NCBI GenBank assembly: GCA_035495315.1
Contig: DATJGF010000057.1
Coordinates: 1 to 5,471 of the forward strand
DNA: 5,471 nt
Direction of reading: 5' to 3'
DNA from: DATJGF01 sp035495315
GTDB lineage: Bacteria > Verrucomicrobiota > Verrucomicrobiia > Limisphaerales > UBA8199
Made by a program: the position numbers and the translations under genes. Shown here one piece after another: positions 4,436 through 5,471 of the stretch (its first letter is position 1; the number at the start of each line of letters is the position of its first letter). A model generated the notes under the pieces. The model had not been told where the DNA came from, ran no database searches, and worked only from the letters and a program-made list of their open reading frames with translations.

Positions 4436-5076
4436 TCGGAGCCAGATTTCGAGCAGGTGCTTTGATATGGCTGGTTGGTTTCGCGATGGTGTTCGCTTGC
4501 GGGCAATCGGAACGGCCAGTAACGATTAACATCGGCGGTGGGTTCACCCCATTGGTAGGGGACGTCAGCAGTCACTTGAATAATGGCTGGCACATGACTG
4601 GCGGTGTCGGCTACAACATTCGAGGGCCGCTAACGATCGGGGTGCAGTTTGCATTCAACGGCTTCGGCGTGAGTCGTTTCGCGCTGATGAAAGCCGCCGC
4701 ACCGAGCGGTGATTCCCATGTTTGGTCCGTCGCCGCTGAACCCAGGCTGCAGTTGCCTTTCGCGCATAAGATCAGGCCCTATGTAGTGGGAGGAGTCGGA
4801 TACTATCGCCGGACCGTGAACTTCACCCGGCCCGCCATGCAGCAGGTTCTTTTCTTTGACCCGTTTTTTGGTTTTGTATTTCCTGGCGTGATCGGCGTCA
4901 ATCAGGTGCTCTCAACCGTGACGCGCAGCGGCCCCGGCGGCAGCCTCGGCGCGGGTTGGTCGGTCAAGTTGGGCAAGGCAGACACCGAATTCTTTAATGA
5001 GGCTCGCTACACCTATGCGGCCACGGGAGAGATTCCCACGCGCATGGTACCCCTGACGTTCGGGCTTCGATTCTGA
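4420..5076 (+). CDS. outer-membrane beta-barrel protein (OmpA/OmpW-like small barrel)
   Basis: The gene encodes 218 residues from the ATG at 4420; a GTG at 4414 would add two residues. AGAAAG (4405-4410) is a weak ribosome binding site. Residues 1-30 are a signal peptide (AGALIWLVGFAMVFACGQS). The sequence VFAC would also loosely fit a lipobox, but a barrel makes ordinary cleavage more likely. The mature part alternates polar and hydrophobic residues in strands: TINIGGGFTPLVG (35-47), HMTGGVGYNIRGPLTIGVQF (58-77), IRPYVVGGVGYYRR (118-131), GGSLGAGWSVKLG (173-185) and FFNEARYTYA (191-200). It ends in PLTFGLRF, with the terminal Phe recognised by the BAM assembly machinery. Length and pattern fit the 8-stranded outer-membrane barrel superfamily. 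An aromatic stretch FFDPFFGFVFPG (145-156) probably forms an extracellular loop or a strand edge. It lies 46 nt after the secreted protein and shares short repeats with it. Ligand or function unknown. Confidence 0.85.
   Translation: MTNRKFGARFRAGALIWLVGFAMVFACGQSERPVTINIGGGFTPLVGDVSSHLNNGWHMTGGVGYNIRGPLTIGVQFAFNGFGVSRFALMKAAAPSGDSHVWSVAAEPRLQLPFAHKIRPYVVGGVGYYRRTVNFTRPAMQQVLFFDPFFGFVFPGVIGVNQVLSTVTRSGPGGSLGAGWSVKLGKADTEFFNEARYTYAATGEIPTRMVPLTFGLRF
4601..4617 (+). repeat. in-frame coding repeat, copy B (VGYN segment)
   Basis: This is the counterpart of 3817-3833 (16 of 17 bases), inside a predicted beta-strand of the barrel protein. Confidence 0.55.
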
Positions 5077-5417
5077 GAATGCTGAAATGCGAAATGGTCG
5101 TGGCGAAAAATTGCACCACCAGCAGGGTACGTGATTGCACGATTGAGTTACAGTTGGTCCCGGTGGCATCTTTCGTGAAACCACTCCCGTTGCAATCCGT
5201 GCCGATGTAGCCCGGATGGAACGCGGCCGTGCAACGGCAAGGGGCCATAAGTGGCGCGAGTTGCGGAAGTTCAGTAACTTGCATGCTGTAGAATCAGCAA
5301 GTTACCTGTTTGCAATACATGTTGGGGGTTCCTGCGGGGGCTTGGTCTTTGGTGACGTTTCCGAGGTGGTGCGCACTTGGTACTGTGCCTCCCGGAGACG
5401 TTCCACACAACCAAGCC
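5077..5417. other. gene-free interval before the response regulator
   Basis: I see no supportable gene here: frames in either strand are short, lack good ribosome binding sites and show no recognisable protein. It holds a weak stem-loop 18 nt after the barrel stop, TGGTCGTG (5095-5102) with CACCACCA (5114-5121), 7 of 8 paired. It also holds a tiny perfect hairpin GCCGT-GCA-ACGGC (5226-5238) and the larger repeat at 5274-5305. Promoters for the downstream regulator presumably lie here but no clear boxes stand out. Confidence 0.45.
5274..5305. other. perfect 9-bp inverted repeat, possible terminator or operator
   Basis: GTAACTTGC (5274-5282) and GCAAGTTAC (5297-5305) are exact inverted copies with a 14-nt gap. 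An alternative fold pairs GCTG (5285-5288) with CAGC (5295-5298) on a GTAACTT/AAGTTAC stem. No T-run follows. Position, 113 nt before the response regulator start, fits either an operator of that gene or the end of the barrel operon. Confidence 0.4.
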
Positions 5418-5471
5418 ATGCCTAAACCAGCTCAGCTTTCCATTTTGTACGCAGAAGATGACCTTGAACTG
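5418..5471 (+). CDS. start of a response regulator (receiver domain), truncated by window end
   Basis: Only the first 18 codons are present, reading MPKPAQLSILYAEDDLEL. The string ILYAEDD is the hallmark first beta-strand and acidic pocket of a CheY-like receiver domain: a hydrophobic strand followed by the two adjacent Asp residues (14 and 15) that bind Mg2+. The phosphoacceptor Asp would lie beyond the window. The ATG is preferred because receiver domains usually begin within ten or so residues of this strand. A GGAG at 5394-5397 is rather distant (20 nt), so the ribosome binding site is weak. The output domain and partner kinase cannot be seen. Confidence 0.7.
   Translation, partial: MPKPAQLSILYAEDDLEL

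Noticed and set aside
4197..4593. Minus-strand open frames across the junction of the two surface-protein genes
   Set aside because: They overlap the ends of two well-supported plus-strand genes and their translations are low in structure with no recognisable domain.
1..5471. CRISPR array, insertion sequence or phage element
   Set aside because: No spaced direct-repeat array, transposase-like protein, terminal inverted repeats or att duplication was seen.

Overview
The window looks like an ordinary chromosomal stretch of a moderately GC-rich, diderm (Gram-negative type) bacterium. The support is a typical outer-membrane beta-barrel with a C-terminal Phe, three exported proteins with Sec-type signal peptides, periplasmic c-type haem and type 1 copper proteins, and a tRNA with encoded CCA. 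The protein style (a DPFF/HPGV-ending secreted protein beside a barrel, an ILYAEDD-type response regulator, a large diheme cytochrome) reminds me of Acidobacteria. That assignment is from memory and is not proven here.

Layout. Positions 67-141 hold a complete tRNA-Cys(GCA) on the plus strand. Positions 203-2510 are a two-gene minus-strand unit: first a secreted Cys/His-rich protein of unknown function (1683-2510), then a 474-residue diheme c-type cytochrome (203-1627). Their upstream region (2511-2700) carries a perfect 22-bp palindrome. Positions 2804-2932 form a gene-free tract with three consecutive stem-loops. Positions 2942-3355 encode, on the minus strand, a small exported cupredoxin with all four type 1 copper ligands. 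A second copy of the palindromic element lies at 3552-3579. It is followed on the plus strand by a secreted Pro-rich protein (3690-4373) and an outer-membrane beta-barrel protein (4420-5076), probably one transcription unit. Positions 5077-5417 contain no gene I can support but do contain inverted repeats. At 5418 a response regulator gene begins and runs off the window.

How the parts may work together. The cytochrome, the cupredoxin and the unknown secreted protein would all sit outside the cytoplasmic membrane, so they could form a periplasmic electron-transfer or oxidation module. The strongest non-coding signal is a 28-nt element of form GTCAC-N6-GTGACAAA-W-TATTTACA, 24 of 28 bases identical between its two copies. 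One copy is upstream of the cytochrome unit in its reading direction, the other is upstream of the barrel unit in its reading direction. This suggests co-regulation of the two outward-facing units by one dimeric regulator, possibly of the CRP/FNR type. The two plus-strand genes also share their translation-start region and an in-frame GVxYNxxGPLxI segment, which points to a partial duplication.
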